Positions 1-8,792 of a stretch of 64,000 bases of DNA are shown piece by piece (the stretch's first letter is position 1; each line of letters starts with the position of its first letter). The notes beneath the pieces were generated by a model. That model ran no database searches and was not told the DNA's origin. It saw nothing but the letters and a program-made list of their open reading frames with translations. The DNA is from Oryzomicrobium terrae (GTDB taxonomy: Bacteria > Pseudomonadota > Gammaproteobacteria > Burkholderiales > Rhodocyclaceae). The position numbers and the translations under genes were made by a program. Location: contig NZ_CP022579.1 of NCBI RefSeq assembly GCF_008274805.1, positions 1,302,001-1,366,000 of the forward strand. Direction: 5' to 3'.

Positions 1-100
1 CGGCCGGGGGCGCGGAAGACTCGCTGTCGGCGGCGGCGAGGCCGCTACTGGTCAGAAAAGCGATGAGCAGAAGGCCGGTGATCTTTTGGCAGAACGTCAT
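1..100 (-). CDS. N-terminus of an exported protein, cut by the window edge
   Basis: The minus strand reads from an ATG at 98-100 through 33 codons to the window edge with no stop. The visible part is a signal peptide: MTFCQKI, then a hydrophobic stretch GLLLIAFL, then a small-residue region ending LAAAD where signal peptidase I would plausibly cut. The mature protein begins rich in Ser, Ala and Pro. The Shine-Dalgarno sequence is weak. No function can be assigned, because the whole mature domain lies outside the window. Confidence 0.6.
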   Translation of the reverse strand, partial: MTFCQKITGLLLIAFLTSSGLAAADSESSAPPA

Positions 101-249
101 GGGGTAGGAACGGGCGTGACGATGGCAAGGGGCCGGATTGTAGCGTGCCGCGCTGCGGCGTTGCCCCGGGCCGGAGGGTCGTAAACGGCGCCGCCCCGGC
201 CCGGCATCCGCGCGGGAGCCTGGTCGGGGCGGACGTGTCGGGATGGGAC

Positions 250-1251
250 TCAGCGCAGCGGGCCGAATTCCACCGGGACCCAGCTGTAGCGCTTGCCGTC
301 CTGGCGAACGTGGCCGATGCCGGGGAAGGGCAGGTGCATGCCGGCCACCAGCAGCTTTTCCTTGGCGGCATAGGCGAAGATCTTCTGCCGGGTGCGCACG
401 GCCTGGGTCTTGTCGCTATCGAACTCGATGGCCACCGCCGGGCGGGCGAACTGCACCGCGGCGTTGTGCACCAGGTCGCCCCAGATCAGCAACTTCTCGC
501 CGTTGGAGGTGAACAGGTAGCCGCCGTGACCGGGGGTGTGGCCCCGGGCGGCCACGGCGCGCACGCCGGGCAGCAGCTCGGTTTCGCCGCTAAAGGGCTT
601 CCATTTGCCGGCAGCCTGGTAGGGGGCGGCGGCGTCCCGGGCCATCTTGAAGAAGCCCTTGAAGTCCTCCGGCGCCTTGTCGGCGTTGCCCTGGCTCAGC
701 CAGAAATCGCTTTCTTCCTGGGCGACGCGTACCTCGGCGTTGGGGAACACGGCCTTGCCGTCGGGGCCGACCAGGCCATTGGCGTGGTCGCCGTGCAGGT
801 GGGTGAGCAGCACCACGTCCACCTGGGCCGGGGTGTAGCCGGCGGCCCGCAGGTTATCGACGATGTAGCCCAAGGTCGGGCCGAACAGTTTGGCGGCGCC
901 GGCATCCACCAGCACCAGCTTGCTGCCGGTGTTGACCAGGTAGGCGTTGACCGCGGTCTGCATCTTCGGCGCAGAGAGGAATTCCCGGGCGAGCAGGCGC
1001 TGGATTTCGGTCTGGCTGGTGTTCTTGAGTAGGGCCGGGTCCAGGTCGATGAAGCCGTCGTAGAGGGCGGTGACTTCGAAGGCGCCGTGCTGGTAGCGGT
1101 AGTAGCCGGGCACCTGGGTCTTGACCTGGGGTGCCTCGGCATGGGCCGGGGTGGCCAGGGGCGCAGCAAGGGCGGCGGCGGTCAGGCACAGGGCGGCGGC
1201 GCGCAGCAGGCGCTGGGCACGGTGGAAGAACAGTGGCTGGCGTGGGGTCAT
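250..1251 (-). CDS. Secreted MBL-fold metallo-hydrolase (methyl parathion hydrolase/lactonase-like)
   Basis: A 333-aa protein of the metallo-beta-lactamase superfamily. The dinuclear metal motif LTHLHGDHANG is plain, followed by HTPGHGGYLF and IWGDLVH, which supply the remaining His and Asp ligands. The segment VQFARPAVAIEFDSD after the last ligand resembles the methyl parathion hydrolase and acyl-homoserine lactonase branch. The true substrate cannot be told from sequence. I chose the ATG at 1251 because it starts a classic signal peptide ending PAHA and has a GAGGA ribosome site about 7 bases upstream. The frame is open for 76 more codons upstream, but those look non-coding and cover a repeat. 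The product should be periplasmic. It appears to be a single-gene unit. Confidence 0.85.
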   Translation of the reverse strand: MTPRQPLFFHRAQRLLRAAALCLTAAALAAPLATPAHAEAPQVKTQVPGYYRYQHGAFEVTALYDGFIDLDPALLKNTSQTEIQRLLAREFLSAPKMQTAVNAYLVNTGSKLVLVDAGAAKLFGPTLGYIVDNLRAAGYTPAQVDVVLLTHLHGDHANGLVGPDGKAVFPNAEVRVAQEESDFWLSQGNADKAPEDFKGFFKMARDAAAPYQAAGKWKPFSGETELLPGVRAVAARGHTPGHGGYLFTSNGEKLLIWGDLVHNAAVQFARPAVAIEFDSDKTQAVRTRQKIFAYAAKEKLLVAGMHLPFPGIGHVRQDGKRYSWVPVEFGPLR

Positions 1252-1363
1252 GAAATGTCCTCGCAGGAACGACGTTGCAACAAAACAGCCGCTTGTGGCG
1301 GCGGTGCGACCGAATAGTTTGGCACATCCCACCGGGATTGCGGACGCCATGATGATCGGATGG

Positions 1364-1412
1364 CCGGAAAGCCACGACTGGCGCGGCGTTTCAAGGCATG
1401 TGCCCGGAGAGC
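1364..1412 (+). repeat. Dispersed repeat, copy A
   Basis: Positions 1364-1386 are identical over 23 bases to the reverse complement of 62930-62952, which lies in the loop of the terminator after rimO. The following bases also resemble that element (a GGCATGTGCC arm here, a GGGCAGTGCC arm there). It lies in the 289-bp gap upstream of the hydrolase gene and downstream of the DUF2939 gene. Apart from this I see nothing definite in 1252-1539. Confidence 0.6.
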
Positions 1413-1539
1413 CTTTATTGGCGCTGGGTTTGGCAGGGTGGCGGACGGAGTCACGCTGCCGGCACACGGGGGCGTGCAAAGAGAATGGGCCGATCCGGGC
1501 CGGGGGCGGTCGTAACCCGGGGCGGCCCGTCCGTCGCGT

Positions 1540-2106
1540 CTACAGGGGCAGCTTCATCCCGACCAGCTTCCAGCTGGCGAAGCCTTGCCGGGCCAGGATC
1601 AGGGTGGTGCGACGGGTGGGATCGTAGCGGTCCGTGGCGGTCATCTCGAAGTGATTCCAGCCGGCATAGCCGGTGCTGATCGTGGTTTTCTGCTCATCCG
1701 AGGGGGTGGCCGGAGAAGGCGGCGGCACATCGGTGGGCATCGTTGGTTTGCCCTGGGACGTGGTGGGGATGACCGCATCCCCCCTGACCAGGGTCGCCAG
1801 CCCTTCGGGGGTGACGAACGTGTCGATGGTCGCATTGATCATGGTGTTGGCCACCATGGCACCGAAGGTCCCGGCCATCGGATTGTGGGCGGATTCCCGG
1901 GCCATCATTTCCATGGCTTTCGGGCGCAGCGCGTCTTTCAGGTTTTCGCGCAGGGCCGGGTAGTCGACGTAGGCGGACAGGGCCTGGCTGTCCTTGGCCT
2001 TGGCCGCGGCTTTCATGGCGGCCAGGGAGATGTAGGGGGTGGCGTAGTACCAGCCGCCGAAGGCGACGGCGGCGAGGGCAATGAGGCCTTTGCGCATGAA
2101 GATCAT
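1540..2106 (-). CDS. DUF2939 domain protein
   Basis: A 188-aa protein with one N-terminal hydrophobic segment (LIALAAVAFGGWYYATPY) that acts as an anchor or uncleaved signal, then the DUF2939 signature: an alpha-helical region with AAAKAKDSQALSAYVDY and PALRENLKDAL. The domain occurs in many proteobacterial inner-membrane or periplasmic proteins of unknown role. The middle is Pro/Thr-rich (residues about 120-145), probably a linker, before a conserved C-terminal beta-rich end (DRYDPTRRTTLILARQGF). The start may instead be the ATG at 2097, three codons in. Neither has a strong ribosome site. Confidence 0.75.
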   Translation of the reverse strand: MIFMRKGLIALAAVAFGGWYYATPYISLAAMKAAAKAKDSQALSAYVDYPALRENLKDALRPKAMEMMARESAHNPMAGTFGAMVANTMINATIDTFVTPEGLATLVRGDAVIPTTSQGKPTMPTDVPPPSPATPSDEQKTTISTGYAGWNHFEMTATDRYDPTRRTTLILARQGFASWKLVGMKLPL

Positions 2107-2198
2107 CGGTTCGTCTTGGTGAGGAAAGGTACGTCGGTCGATGGCAGCCCTTCCCGGGGCGCCGGTGCATGGCCGGCCCGGGGCGGGAGGTGGGTGCC

Positions 2199-2222
2199 GC
2201 GATAATGACGTTGAATTATCGC
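2199..2222. promoter_or_regulatory. 8-bp inverted repeat, possible operator
   Basis: GCGATAAT at 2199-2206 is repeated perfectly inverted as ATTATCGC at 2215-2222, with an 8-base spacer. It lies about 95 bases upstream of the DUF2939 gene in the 294-bp gap that also holds the nrdJ terminator. Symmetry, AT-rich arms and position fit a repressor site, but no regulator family can be named. Confidence 0.3.
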
Positions 2223-2325
2223 ATGGTTATGTTTTTGGCATTGCGAGCGGAGGGCGCACTCCCACCTCGAAATGTTTCCCCGTCAGGCTTGCGGTGCCGA
2301 TGTCTCGCTCGGCAATCAAAACAAT

Positions 2326-2362
2326 GAAAAAGGCGTGTGTCGAGCGATCGACACACGCCTTT
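2326..2362 (-). terminator. Rho-independent terminator of nrdJ
   Basis: Perfect 15-bp stem (2329-2343 with 2348-2362) and a four-base GCGA loop. On the minus strand the stem is followed by a run of T (complement of 2327-2331). It begins 38 bases after the nrdJ stop codon. Confidence 0.9.
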
Positions 2363-2400
2363 CGGGGCCCACCGCGGTGGGCCAGGGAGAATCAACCGGG

Positions 2401-5298
2401 TTAGCCGCAGGTCCCCACGGCGCCGCAGGCGGTGCAGAAGTCGCAGCCGTCCTTGCGGATCATGGTGTAGTTGCCGCAATCGCCGCACAGCTTGCCTTGC
2501 ATGGTCTTGGGCGCGGTGCCGCCCTCGGCGTTTTCGAGAATGCCCATCTGCTGCAGCGGCAGGCCGTTCTCGTCCAGGATGCCGAGCATGGCGTAGCGGT
2601 GGATCACCAGCTGGGCCAGGTAGGCGACGGTGGACGGGTAGGTCTGCTGCTTGCGCGAGCCGGGCACGAAGGCCATGAAGTCGCCCAGGGGCTCCGGATA
2701 GTCGAGCAGCTTGCGCAGCTTCATGCCGATCCAGGCCGGGTCGAGGACGCGCATGTCCAGGGACAGCATCTTGCACAGACCGTCCAGGGAGCGCGGGTAG
2801 TTACCCGACAGCCACATGGAGTAGGGACGGGTGACGCCGTCGGGCAGGGTGATTTCCTTCAGGCCCAGGACGAAGTCCTCGCCGGTGGCCGGGTTGAAGA
2901 CATCCACGGTCCAGGACAGGGTGCCGTCGGTGCCGGTCTTGGGTTCCTTCAGGCTGAACATGGCGTCCAGCACCGGGGAGGGGCCTTCCTGGTTGAGCCA
3001 GCCGAGCTGCTCGACGCGGTGGCGCATCAGCTGGGCCATGGCGGACACCACCGAGGGCATGCGCTTCAGCTCGCCGTGGGGCGGGAAGGGCATGTCGAAG
3101 GATTCACCGGAGGGCGTCTTGGCCAGGGTGTCGAGCTTGAGTTGCAGCCAGGCCCGGTCGTTGGCGCGCATGTCCATGGACAGGGTCTTGGCCACGGCGC
3201 CCAGGCCGCGGGGTTGGGCCGGACCATTCACCCACACCTCGAAGGGCCAGGCCTTGCCTTCCTGCTCGACGTGGCCGATGAACAGGGCGAACTTGCCCAG
3301 GGGCGACTCGAGCATGTAGGTCCAGGCCAGATTGCCTTCCGGGATGTTCGGGCGGCCCGGCCACTGTAGGCTGGACAGCACCGGAGCGGGCAGGGACTTG
3401 ATTTCCAGGCGGCGGTTGGCGTCGGAGACGAAGTCCTGGGGGTTGGACTTTTCTTCAGAACCGACCGGGGCGGCCGACGGGGTGGACTCCACCGACAGCA
3501 CCGAGCCGAGCACGCTGTTGGGCCGGTAGGTGGCCAGGCCCTTCAGGCCGGACTTCCAGGCTTCCATATAGAGGTCCTGGAATTCGGTGTAGGGGTAGTC
3601 GGCCGGCACGTTCACCGTCTTGGAGATGGCGGTGTCGATGTAGGGGGCGACGGCGGCGACCATGTCCTTGTGCGCCTGGGCGGACAGCTCCAGGGCGGTG
3701 ACGAAGTACTCGGGCAGCTTCTCGACGTTGCCGCCCAGGTGCTTGTACAGACGCCAGGCGTAGTCCTCGACGGCGTATTCCTTGAGGGTGCCGTCGGGCA
3801 TGCGCTTCTTGCGGTTGTAGGTCCAGGAGAAGGGCGGTTCGATCCCGTTCGAGGCGTTGTCGGCGAAGGCCAGGGAAATGGTGCCGGTGGGGGCGATCGA
3901 CAGCAGGTGCGAGTTGCGCAGGCCGTGCTTGCGGATGGCCGCCTTGATGTCGTTGGGCAGACGCGAGGCGAAGTTGCCGCCGGACAGGTACAGCTCGGAG
4001 TTGAACAGGGGGAAGGCGCCACGCTCCTGGGCCATGTCCACCGAGGTCAGGTAGGCGGTGTCGCGCATGAATTCGGAGATGCGCGAGGCCATGGCGCGAG
4101 CTTCCGGGCGGTCGTAGCGCAGGCGCAGCATGGCCAGGGTGTCGCCCAGGCCGGTGAAGCCGAGGCCGATGCGGCGCTTGTTCATGGCTTCTTCGTGCTG
4201 GCGCTCCAGGGGCCAGTGGGTCACGTCGAGCACGTTGTCGAGCATGCGGGTGGACACCTTGACCACTTCGGCGAAGGCGTCGAAATCGAACTCGGCCTGC
4301 TCGGAGAAGGGATGGCGCACGAACAGGGTCAGGTTGATCGAACCCAGGCAGCAGCAACCATAGGGGGGCAGGGGCTGTTCGGCGCAGGGGTTGGTGGCCT
4401 CGATCACTTCGCAGTAATTGAGGTTGTTGTCCCGGTTGATGCGGTCGAGGAACAGGATGCCCGGTTCGGCGTGGTCGTAGGTGGATTTCATCACCTGGTC
4501 CCACAGGTCGCGGGCGCGCACCTTGCGGTACACCCACAGGCCGTCTTCGCGCTGGAAGGCGCCGGAGCGCTTCATGTCGGCGTTGGGCTCGGCGCGGTGG
4601 GTCAGCTCCACGTCCTTGTCTTCTTCCACCGCCTTCATGAACACGTCGGTGACGCCCACCGAGATGTTGAAATTGGTCAGGTCGCCGTGGTCCTTGGCGT
4701 GGATGAATTCCTCGATGTCCGGATGGTCGCAACGCAGCACGCCCATCTGGGCGCCGCGGCGGGCGCCGGCGGACTCGACGGTCTCGCAGGAGCGGTCGAA
4801 CACGCGCATGTAGGAGACCGGGCCGGAGGCGCGGGACTGGGTGCCCTTGACGTGGGCGCCCTGGGGGCGGATCGAGGAGAAGTCGTAGCCGACCCCGCCG
4901 CCGCGGCGCATGGTCTCGGCGGCCTGGGCCAGGGCGGTGTAGATGCCGGGCTTGCCATCGACGATCTCGACGATGGAGTCGCCCACGGGTTGGACGAAGC
5001 AGTTGATCAGAGTGGCCTGCAGATCGGTACCGGCGGCGGAGTTGATGCGGCCGGCGGGGACGAAGCCGTTTTCCTGGGCCCAGAGGAATTTCTCTTCCCA
5101 CTTGGCCCGCTCTTTTTCGGTTTCGACAGCCGCCAGCGCCCGGGCCACCCGGCGACGCACGTCATGGACACTGATTTCCTTGCCCTTGGCGTATTTTTCG
5201 ATCAGTACCTCGACGGAAATTTCCTGCTCGGGCAGGGGACCCACTTCGGGGGCGTCGGGGATGGCGGTAAGCGACAGCTGTTCGGCAACCTTGCTCAT
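2401..5298 (-). CDS. nrdJ: Vitamin B12-dependent (class II) ribonucleotide reductase NrdJ
   Basis: This 965-aa enzyme reduces ribonucleotides to deoxyribonucleotides with adenosylcobalamin as radical source, so it works with or without oxygen. Visible landmarks: Cys100 in LINCFVQP, the substrate loop around residues 133-162 ([10 protein letters not shown] to RASGP), NPCAEQPL at 303-310 with the conserved Cys and Glu, and PTGTISL further on. The C-terminus carries two tandem copies of an about 90-residue module (about 675-760 and 835-915) and ends in a Cys-rich zinc-ribbon-like tail ([13 protein letters not shown]). The size fits the large bacterial NrdJ class. I chose ATG 5298 because the 21 codons upstream in frame lack family similarity. 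Two NrdR boxes upstream suggest repression by NrdR. No class I or III reductase gene is in the window. Confidence 0.96.
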   Translation of the reverse strand: MSKVAEQLSLTAIPDAPEVGPLPEQEISVEVLIEKYAKGKEISVHDVRRRVARALAAVETEKERAKWEEKFLWAQENGFVPAGRINSAAGTDLQATLINCFVQPVGDSIVEIVDGKPGIYTALAQAAETMRRGGGVGYDFSSIRPQGAHVKGTQSRASGPVSYMRVFDRSCETVESAGARRGAQMGVLRCDHPDIEEFIHAKDHGDLTNFNISVGVTDVFMKAVEEDKDVELTHRAEPNADMKRSGAFQREDGLWVYRKVRARDLWDQVMKSTYDHAEPGILFLDRINRDNNLNYCEVIEATNPCAEQPLPPYGCCCLGSINLTLFVRHPFSEQAEFDFDAFAEVVKVSTRMLDNVLDVTHWPLERQHEEAMNKRRIGLGFTGLGDTLAMLRLRYDRPEARAMASRISEFMRDTAYLTSVDMAQERGAFPLFNSELYLSGGNFASRLPNDIKAAIRKHGLRNSHLLSIAPTGTISLAFADNASNGIEPPFSWTYNRKKRMPDGTLKEYAVEDYAWRLYKHLGGNVEKLPEYFVTALELSAQAHKDMVAAVAPYIDTAISKTVNVPADYPYTEFQDLYMEAWKSGLKGLATYRPNSVLGSVLSVESTPSAAPVGSEEKSNPQDFVSDANRRLEIKSLPAPVLSSLQWPGRPNIPEGNLAWTYMLESPLGKFALFIGHVEQEGKAWPFEVWVNGPAQPRGLGAVAKTLSMDMRANDRAWLQLKLDTLAKTPSGESFDMPFPPHGELKRMPSVVSAMAQLMRHRVEQLGWLNQEGPSPVLDAMFSLKEPKTGTDGTLSWTVDVFNPATGEDFVLGLKEITLPDGVTRPYSMWLSGNYPRSLDGLCKMLSLDMRVLDPAWIGMKLRKLLDYPEPLGDFMAFVPGSRKQQTYPSTVAYLAQLVIHRYAMLGILDENGLPLQQMGILENAEGGTAPKTMQGKLCGDCGNYTMIRKDGCDFCTACGAVGTCG

Positions 5299-5390
5299 GA
5301 TTCGGCCTGTCTCCAGAGGGAATTTGGGGGGTGGTGCAGCTTGAATAAATCCAAAAAGCATGGACCCGGCTAGGGTCCGATTCGGGGCAA

Positions 5391-5419
5391 AATCTACTAC
5401 ATGTAGTGGTTGGGGACAA
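5391..5419 (-). promoter_or_regulatory. Candidate nrdJ promoter
   Basis: On the minus strand TTGTCC (complement of 5414-5419) and TAGATT (complement of 5391-5396) are separated by 17 bases. NrdR box 1 lies in this spacer and box 2 just upstream of the -35, which would let NrdR block RNA polymerase. Both hexamers deviate from consensus. Confidence 0.45.
5396..5407. promoter_or_regulatory. NrdR box 1
   Basis: ACTACATGTAGT is a perfect 12-bp palindrome. It matches the core of the published NrdR consensus acaCwAtATaTwGtgt at every capital position. Its centre lies 31 bp from the second box, three helical turns, the usual arrangement of paired NrdR sites. Confidence 0.75.
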
Positions 5420-5426
5420 CGTCTTG

Positions 5427-5438
5427 ACTAAATATAGG
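5427..5438. promoter_or_regulatory. NrdR box 2
   Basis: ACTAAATATAGG matches the NrdR core (aCwAtATaTwGt) at all but two positions. Its phase with box 1 (31 bp centre to centre) supports a functional pair upstream of nrdJ. Confidence 0.7.
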
Positions 5439-5925
5439 ATTTTCTGGGTCAGGGCGCAAAGCCTATTTGATGCCTTGCAATGACGGGCTTTTATCCTTGA
5501 TCGGGCGGCAAAATGCGGCCAACGCGCCCGTCATTGGTCGCGGCGATCCGCATGAAAAAATACCGATGACCTAACCGCCAGTCGCCGACGGAAGGGCGGC
5601 AGCGAAAATTTTCGGCGTGGGGGGCGGGGAACGGCGACCCGGACCGGCCGATCGTCGAGGTGGTGAACCGGGCGGGCAGCGGGGAAGGCCATGGGAGGAG
5701 CACGGGGTGTAACGCTGGGGACGGTCCCTATGGACCCATTCAGGGGCCAAGCGTTCCTTGCATCGCCCGGCGGCTTCCCTATTCCCGGAGCGTCTGCCCG
5801 GTTGCTGCCTCCATGGCTGCCAGGTGGGGGGGGGCGATCAAGAGCGTTGCGCTGGTGATACCGGCCCAGCGATTCGCCTAACGCGTTATCGTGAGGGACG
5901 GTGCGGGTCCGGCAACGGAGGAGTA

Positions 5926-6540
5926 ATGCAGAGGCGATCGACTACGTGGAGCGGGGCGAGGCGGGCGGGGCTGGTCGTCGCGATTGCCCTGTCGCTGACG
6001 GCGGGCAATGTATCCAGCCAGGTTTTGTACGAGAAGCGCGGACCCGATGGGCCGGTCTTTTCCGATGCGCCACTGCCGGGCGGACGACCGGCCGCCGTCC
6101 CGGCGGATAACACCATGGCCGCTCCGGCCAAGTCCCGGCCGCCGGCGCCACCGTCATCTCTGGACGCCATTCCTGACGCCGCGCGGGAGCAAGCGCGCCC
6201 ATTTCGCTACAGCAGTTTTGCCATCGTCTATCCGGAGAATGCCGGCAGCGCCTCGGCCAACACCGCTGCGTTCATGGTACGAGTGCGCATCGAGCCGCCG
6301 TTGCGCCTGGATCTGGGCCACGCCATGGCGATACGCCTGAACGGCCAGCCGTTGCCGGGGCGTTATACCCAGGAAGATTTCGTGCTGCCACCCGAGGCAT
6401 TCGGCGACACGGTGAGCCTCAATCAGCGTTACCGGCTTGAAGCGAGCATCGTTGATGCGCAGGGCGTGGCGCTGATCAGCGCTGCTCCGGTGGATTTCTA
6501 TTTGCGCCTGGCGCCGCGTTTACTCCGGCCATCCCGCTAG
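5926..6540 (+). CDS. Secreted DUF4124-like protein
   Basis: A 204-aa protein. The ATG at 5926 is preceded by GGAGGAG five bases away, so I reject the longer upstream frame. Residues about 14-34 form a signal peptide (LVVAIALSLTAGN, likely cut near VSS-Q). Next comes a short motif YEKRGPDGPVFSDAPLPGG, typical of DUF4124 (a beta-stranded module with pattern Y.W...G.v.fSD.P). A Pro/Ala linker follows, then a C-terminal beta-sandwich-like region from about residue 95. DUF4124 proteins are periplasmic or envelope proteins of unknown role, common in beta- and gammaproteobacteria. It is convergent with hpnE and probably transcribed alone. Confidence 0.75.
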   Translation: MQRRSTTWSGARRAGLVVAIALSLTAGNVSSQVLYEKRGPDGPVFSDAPLPGGRPAAVPADNTMAAPAKSRPPAPPSSLDAIPDAAREQARPFRYSSFAIVYPENAGSASANTAAFMVRVRIEPPLRLDLGHAMAIRLNGQPLPGRYTQEDFVLPPEAFGDTVSLNQRYRLEASIVDAQGVALISAAPVDFYLRLAPRLLRPSR

Positions 6541-6586
6541 GACCCGTATCGGGCTGCGCTGCCCGAAGGCGGGAGAGAGGGCGGGG

Positions 6587-7912
6587 CTAGTGGTTGGCCA
6601 GCACCGCTCGGGCAGCCCGGCGTCCGGAACGTACCGCCCCTTCCAGGGTGGCGGGCCAGGGCGCCCAGGTCCAGTCGCCGGCCAGGTGCAGACCGGGGGC
6701 CAGGGTGATCCGTTCCGGCCGGGGCAGACCGGCCGTAGCGGCAAAGGTGGCGCGGGTTTCCACGATCCGTCTCTGCCAAGCCAGTATTGGCGCGGAGTTT
6801 GACGGTACCCCCTTGGAGATCAAGAAGGGGCGCGCCTTTTCAAGGAGGCGCTGCGCCAGTTCCGCTTCGGACAACGTCTGCCAGGGGCCGCTGGCGGAGA
6901 TGACGCAGGCGAGCACCCCGGGGTTGCCCAGGGGCGCCCGGTCGAACACCCAGACCGGGGCATCGTCGGCGCTGGGGCCGTCGATTTGCACGATGGGTCG
7001 GCTCAACCCCGTGTCGGCTGGCAGGCCCAGGTACACCGTGGCGATCGGTTCGTAGCGGTAGGTGGCCAGCTGTTGGCGGATTTCCTGGGCGGCCGGCAGG
7101 TCGGGCAGCAGGGCGGCCGCATGCTGGGGGGCGACCGCCAGCACTACCTGATCCGCCGTGATGGCGGCGTCGTCCAGGCGGATCTGCCAACCCTGTCCCT
7201 GCCGGGCGATGGCGCGCACCCGGGCCGAGGTGCGCACCTCGCCGCCGTGGGTGGCGACCCAGGTCGCGGCGGGGGCGGGGAACAGGGTGGAGAGGTCGGT
7301 GGCGGCCACCAGGTAGTCGGTGGCGCCAGGGGCGTTGGCCCCGGCCCCCAGGGAATCGCCCAGCACCCGGGCGAACACAGCCATGGACGCGGCTTCCAGG
7401 GGGGTGTTGAGGGCGGCCAGGCACAGAGGGGCATAGAGGCGCCGGGCCAGCACGCTGCCGGCCAGCCCGGTGGCGGCGAGCCAGCCGGCCACGGTTTGCT
7501 GCGGCGGGGCGCTCCAGCCGGCGGCTTCCAGGGTTTTCATGGCGCGCACGGCGCGGAATTTTTCGCCCCAGCCGGCGCCGCGGGCCAGGAGTAGCCCGGC
7601 GGCCACGTCCAGGGGCGGGGGCAGGGCGGGCAGGGCAAGGCGCAATTCCGGCGATGCGACGAACAGCCGGTGGCGGCGCAGCACGGTTTTAGGATCAACG
7701 CCGATCCGGCGCATTAGGTCCAGGGTGTCGGTGTAGGCGCCGATCAACAGGTGCTGGCCGTTATCCAGCGTCTGGCCATTCAATTCCACCCCCCGGGCCC
7801 GGCCGCCCGGCTGGCGGGCCGATTCGAGCACCAGGGGGCGCTCCCCGGCGGCGGCCAGGTCGATGGCGCAGGCCAGACCGGCCCAGCCGGCACCGATGAC
7901 GGCGACGGTCAT
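6587..7912 (-). CDS. hpnE: Hydroxysqualene dehydroxylase HpnE
   Basis: A 441-aa FAD-dependent amine-oxidase-fold enzyme that reduces hydroxysqualene to squalene, the last step of the three-enzyme HpnCDE route. An N-terminal Rossmann dinucleotide motif (VIGAGWAGLACAIDLAAAG, residues about 4-22) with the Glu of LES ending the second strand binds FAD. NGQHLLIGAY and the C-terminal LHLAGDWTWAPWPATLEGAV motif are also typical. It follows hpnD by 46 bases on the same strand, consistent with an hpnC-hpnD-hpnE operon. A short segment at 6786-6800 resembles the dispersed repeat described elsewhere, but the reading frame is normal there. Confidence 0.93.
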   Translation of the reverse strand: MTVAVIGAGWAGLACAIDLAAAGERPLVLESARQPGGRARGVELNGQTLDNGQHLLIGAYTDTLDLMRRIGVDPKTVLRRHRLFVASPELRLALPALPPPLDVAAGLLLARGAGWGEKFRAVRAMKTLEAAGWSAPPQQTVAGWLAATGLAGSVLARRLYAPLCLAALNTPLEAASMAVFARVLGDSLGAGANAPGATDYLVAATDLSTLFPAPAATWVATHGGEVRTSARVRAIARQGQGWQIRLDDAAITADQVVLAVAPQHAAALLPDLPAAQEIRQQLATYRYEPIATVYLGLPADTGLSRPIVQIDGPSADDAPVWVFDRAPLGNPGVLACVISASGPWQTLSEAELAQRLLEKARPFLISKGVPSNSAPILAWQRRIVETRATFAATAGLPRPERITLAPGLHLAGDWTWAPWPATLEGAVRSGRRAARAVLANH

Positions 7913-7958
7913 GCGTAACGCGAAGGGTGGGGGAAAAGGGGGCGGACCACGACCGGCC

Positions 7959-8792
7959 TCAGCTGCGCAGCCAGACCTTGAAGACCAGCCACAGCTTGCG
8001 GGTGGGGGGCAGGGAGGTGCGATGGGTGAGTACCCGGCAGCCGTCCCGCTCGATCTCGGTGAGCAGGGTCTGGTAGATCTCGGCCATCATCAGCCCGGGG
8101 CGCTGAGCCTTGCGGTCGGCCGCCGGCAGGTGGGCCAGGGCCTGGGCGTAGTACTGGCGGGCGCGCTCGATCTGGAAGCGCATCAGGGCCTGGAAGTTGT
8201 CGCTCTGGCGCGATTCCAGGATGTCCTTGGCCGGCACGTTGAAGCGCTGCAACTCGTCGATGGGCAGGTAGATGCGGCCGCGACGGGCATCCTCGCCCAC
8301 GTCGCGGATGATGTTGGTGAGCTGGAAGGCCATGCCCAGGTCGTGGGCGTACTTTTGGGTGCGGTGGTCGGTGCTGCCGAAAATTTCGGCGGCGAGCAGG
8401 CCGACCACGCTGGCGACCCGGTAGCAATAAAGAGAGAGGCCCTTGAAGTCCAGGTAGCGGGTCTGGGTCAGGTCCATCTCCATGCCGTCGATGATCTCCA
8501 GCAACTGCTCCTGGGGCAGGTTGAAGCGCGGCAGCACGTCCTTCAGGGCCTGGGTTACCGGGTGGCTCGGCTGGCCGGCGTAGAGGGCGGCCACCTCGCG
8601 GCGCCACCAGGCGAGCTTGGTGGCGGCCAGGGCGCTGTCGTGGCACTCGTCCACCACGTCGTCCACCTCGCGGCAGAAGGCGTACAGGGCCATGATCGCC
8701 TGACGCTTTTCCTGGGGCAGGAAGAGAAAGCTGTAATAGAAGGACGAGCCGCTCTTGGCGGTTTTATCGCGGCAGTAGTCGTGGGGATTCAT
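7959..8792 (-). CDS. hpnD: Presqualene diphosphate synthase HpnD
   Basis: A 277-aa trans-isoprenyl diphosphate synthase of the squalene/phytoene synthase family. It condenses two farnesyl diphosphates to presqualene diphosphate. Both Asp-rich Mg-diphosphate motifs are present: FCREVDDVVDE near residue 40 and NIIRDVGEDARRGRIYLP near residues 138-155. The start codon overlaps the hpnC stop by four bases, so translation is coupled. The length is normal for the family. Confidence 0.95.
   Translation of the reverse strand: MNPHDYCRDKTAKSGSSFYYSFLFLPQEKRQAIMALYAFCREVDDVVDECHDSALAATKLAWWRREVAALYAGQPSHPVTQALKDVLPRFNLPQEQLLEIIDGMEMDLTQTRYLDFKGLSLYCYRVASVVGLLAAEIFGSTDHRTQKYAHDLGMAFQLTNIIRDVGEDARRGRIYLPIDELQRFNVPAKDILESRQSDNFQALMRFQIERARQYYAQALAHLPAADRKAQRPGLMMAEIYQTLLTEIERDGCRVLTHRTSLPPTRKLWLVFKVWLRS

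Larger units (their letters stand above)
5299..5925. other. 627-bp intergenic region between divergent genes
   Basis: No protein or RNA gene is convincing here. The part next to nrdJ holds two NrdR-type boxes and a plausible promoter. I looked for an adenosylcobalamin riboswitch, natural for a B12-dependent enzyme, and saw no B12-box on either strand. The remainder (about 5450-5900) contains only short GC-driven open frames without ribosome sites, and ends in the GGAGGAG ribosome site of the gene at 5926. Confidence 0.6.

Noticed and set aside
5299-5925. Possible adenosylcobalamin riboswitch upstream of nrdJ
   Set aside because: No B12-box or characteristic stem set was visible on the minus strand. 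The NrdR boxes give a better explanation of control. A covariance-model search would settle it.
6786-6800. Repeat-like core inside hpnE
   Set aside because: Only about 13 bases match. In 64 kb of GC-rich sequence such matches occur by chance, and the hpnE frame is normal there.
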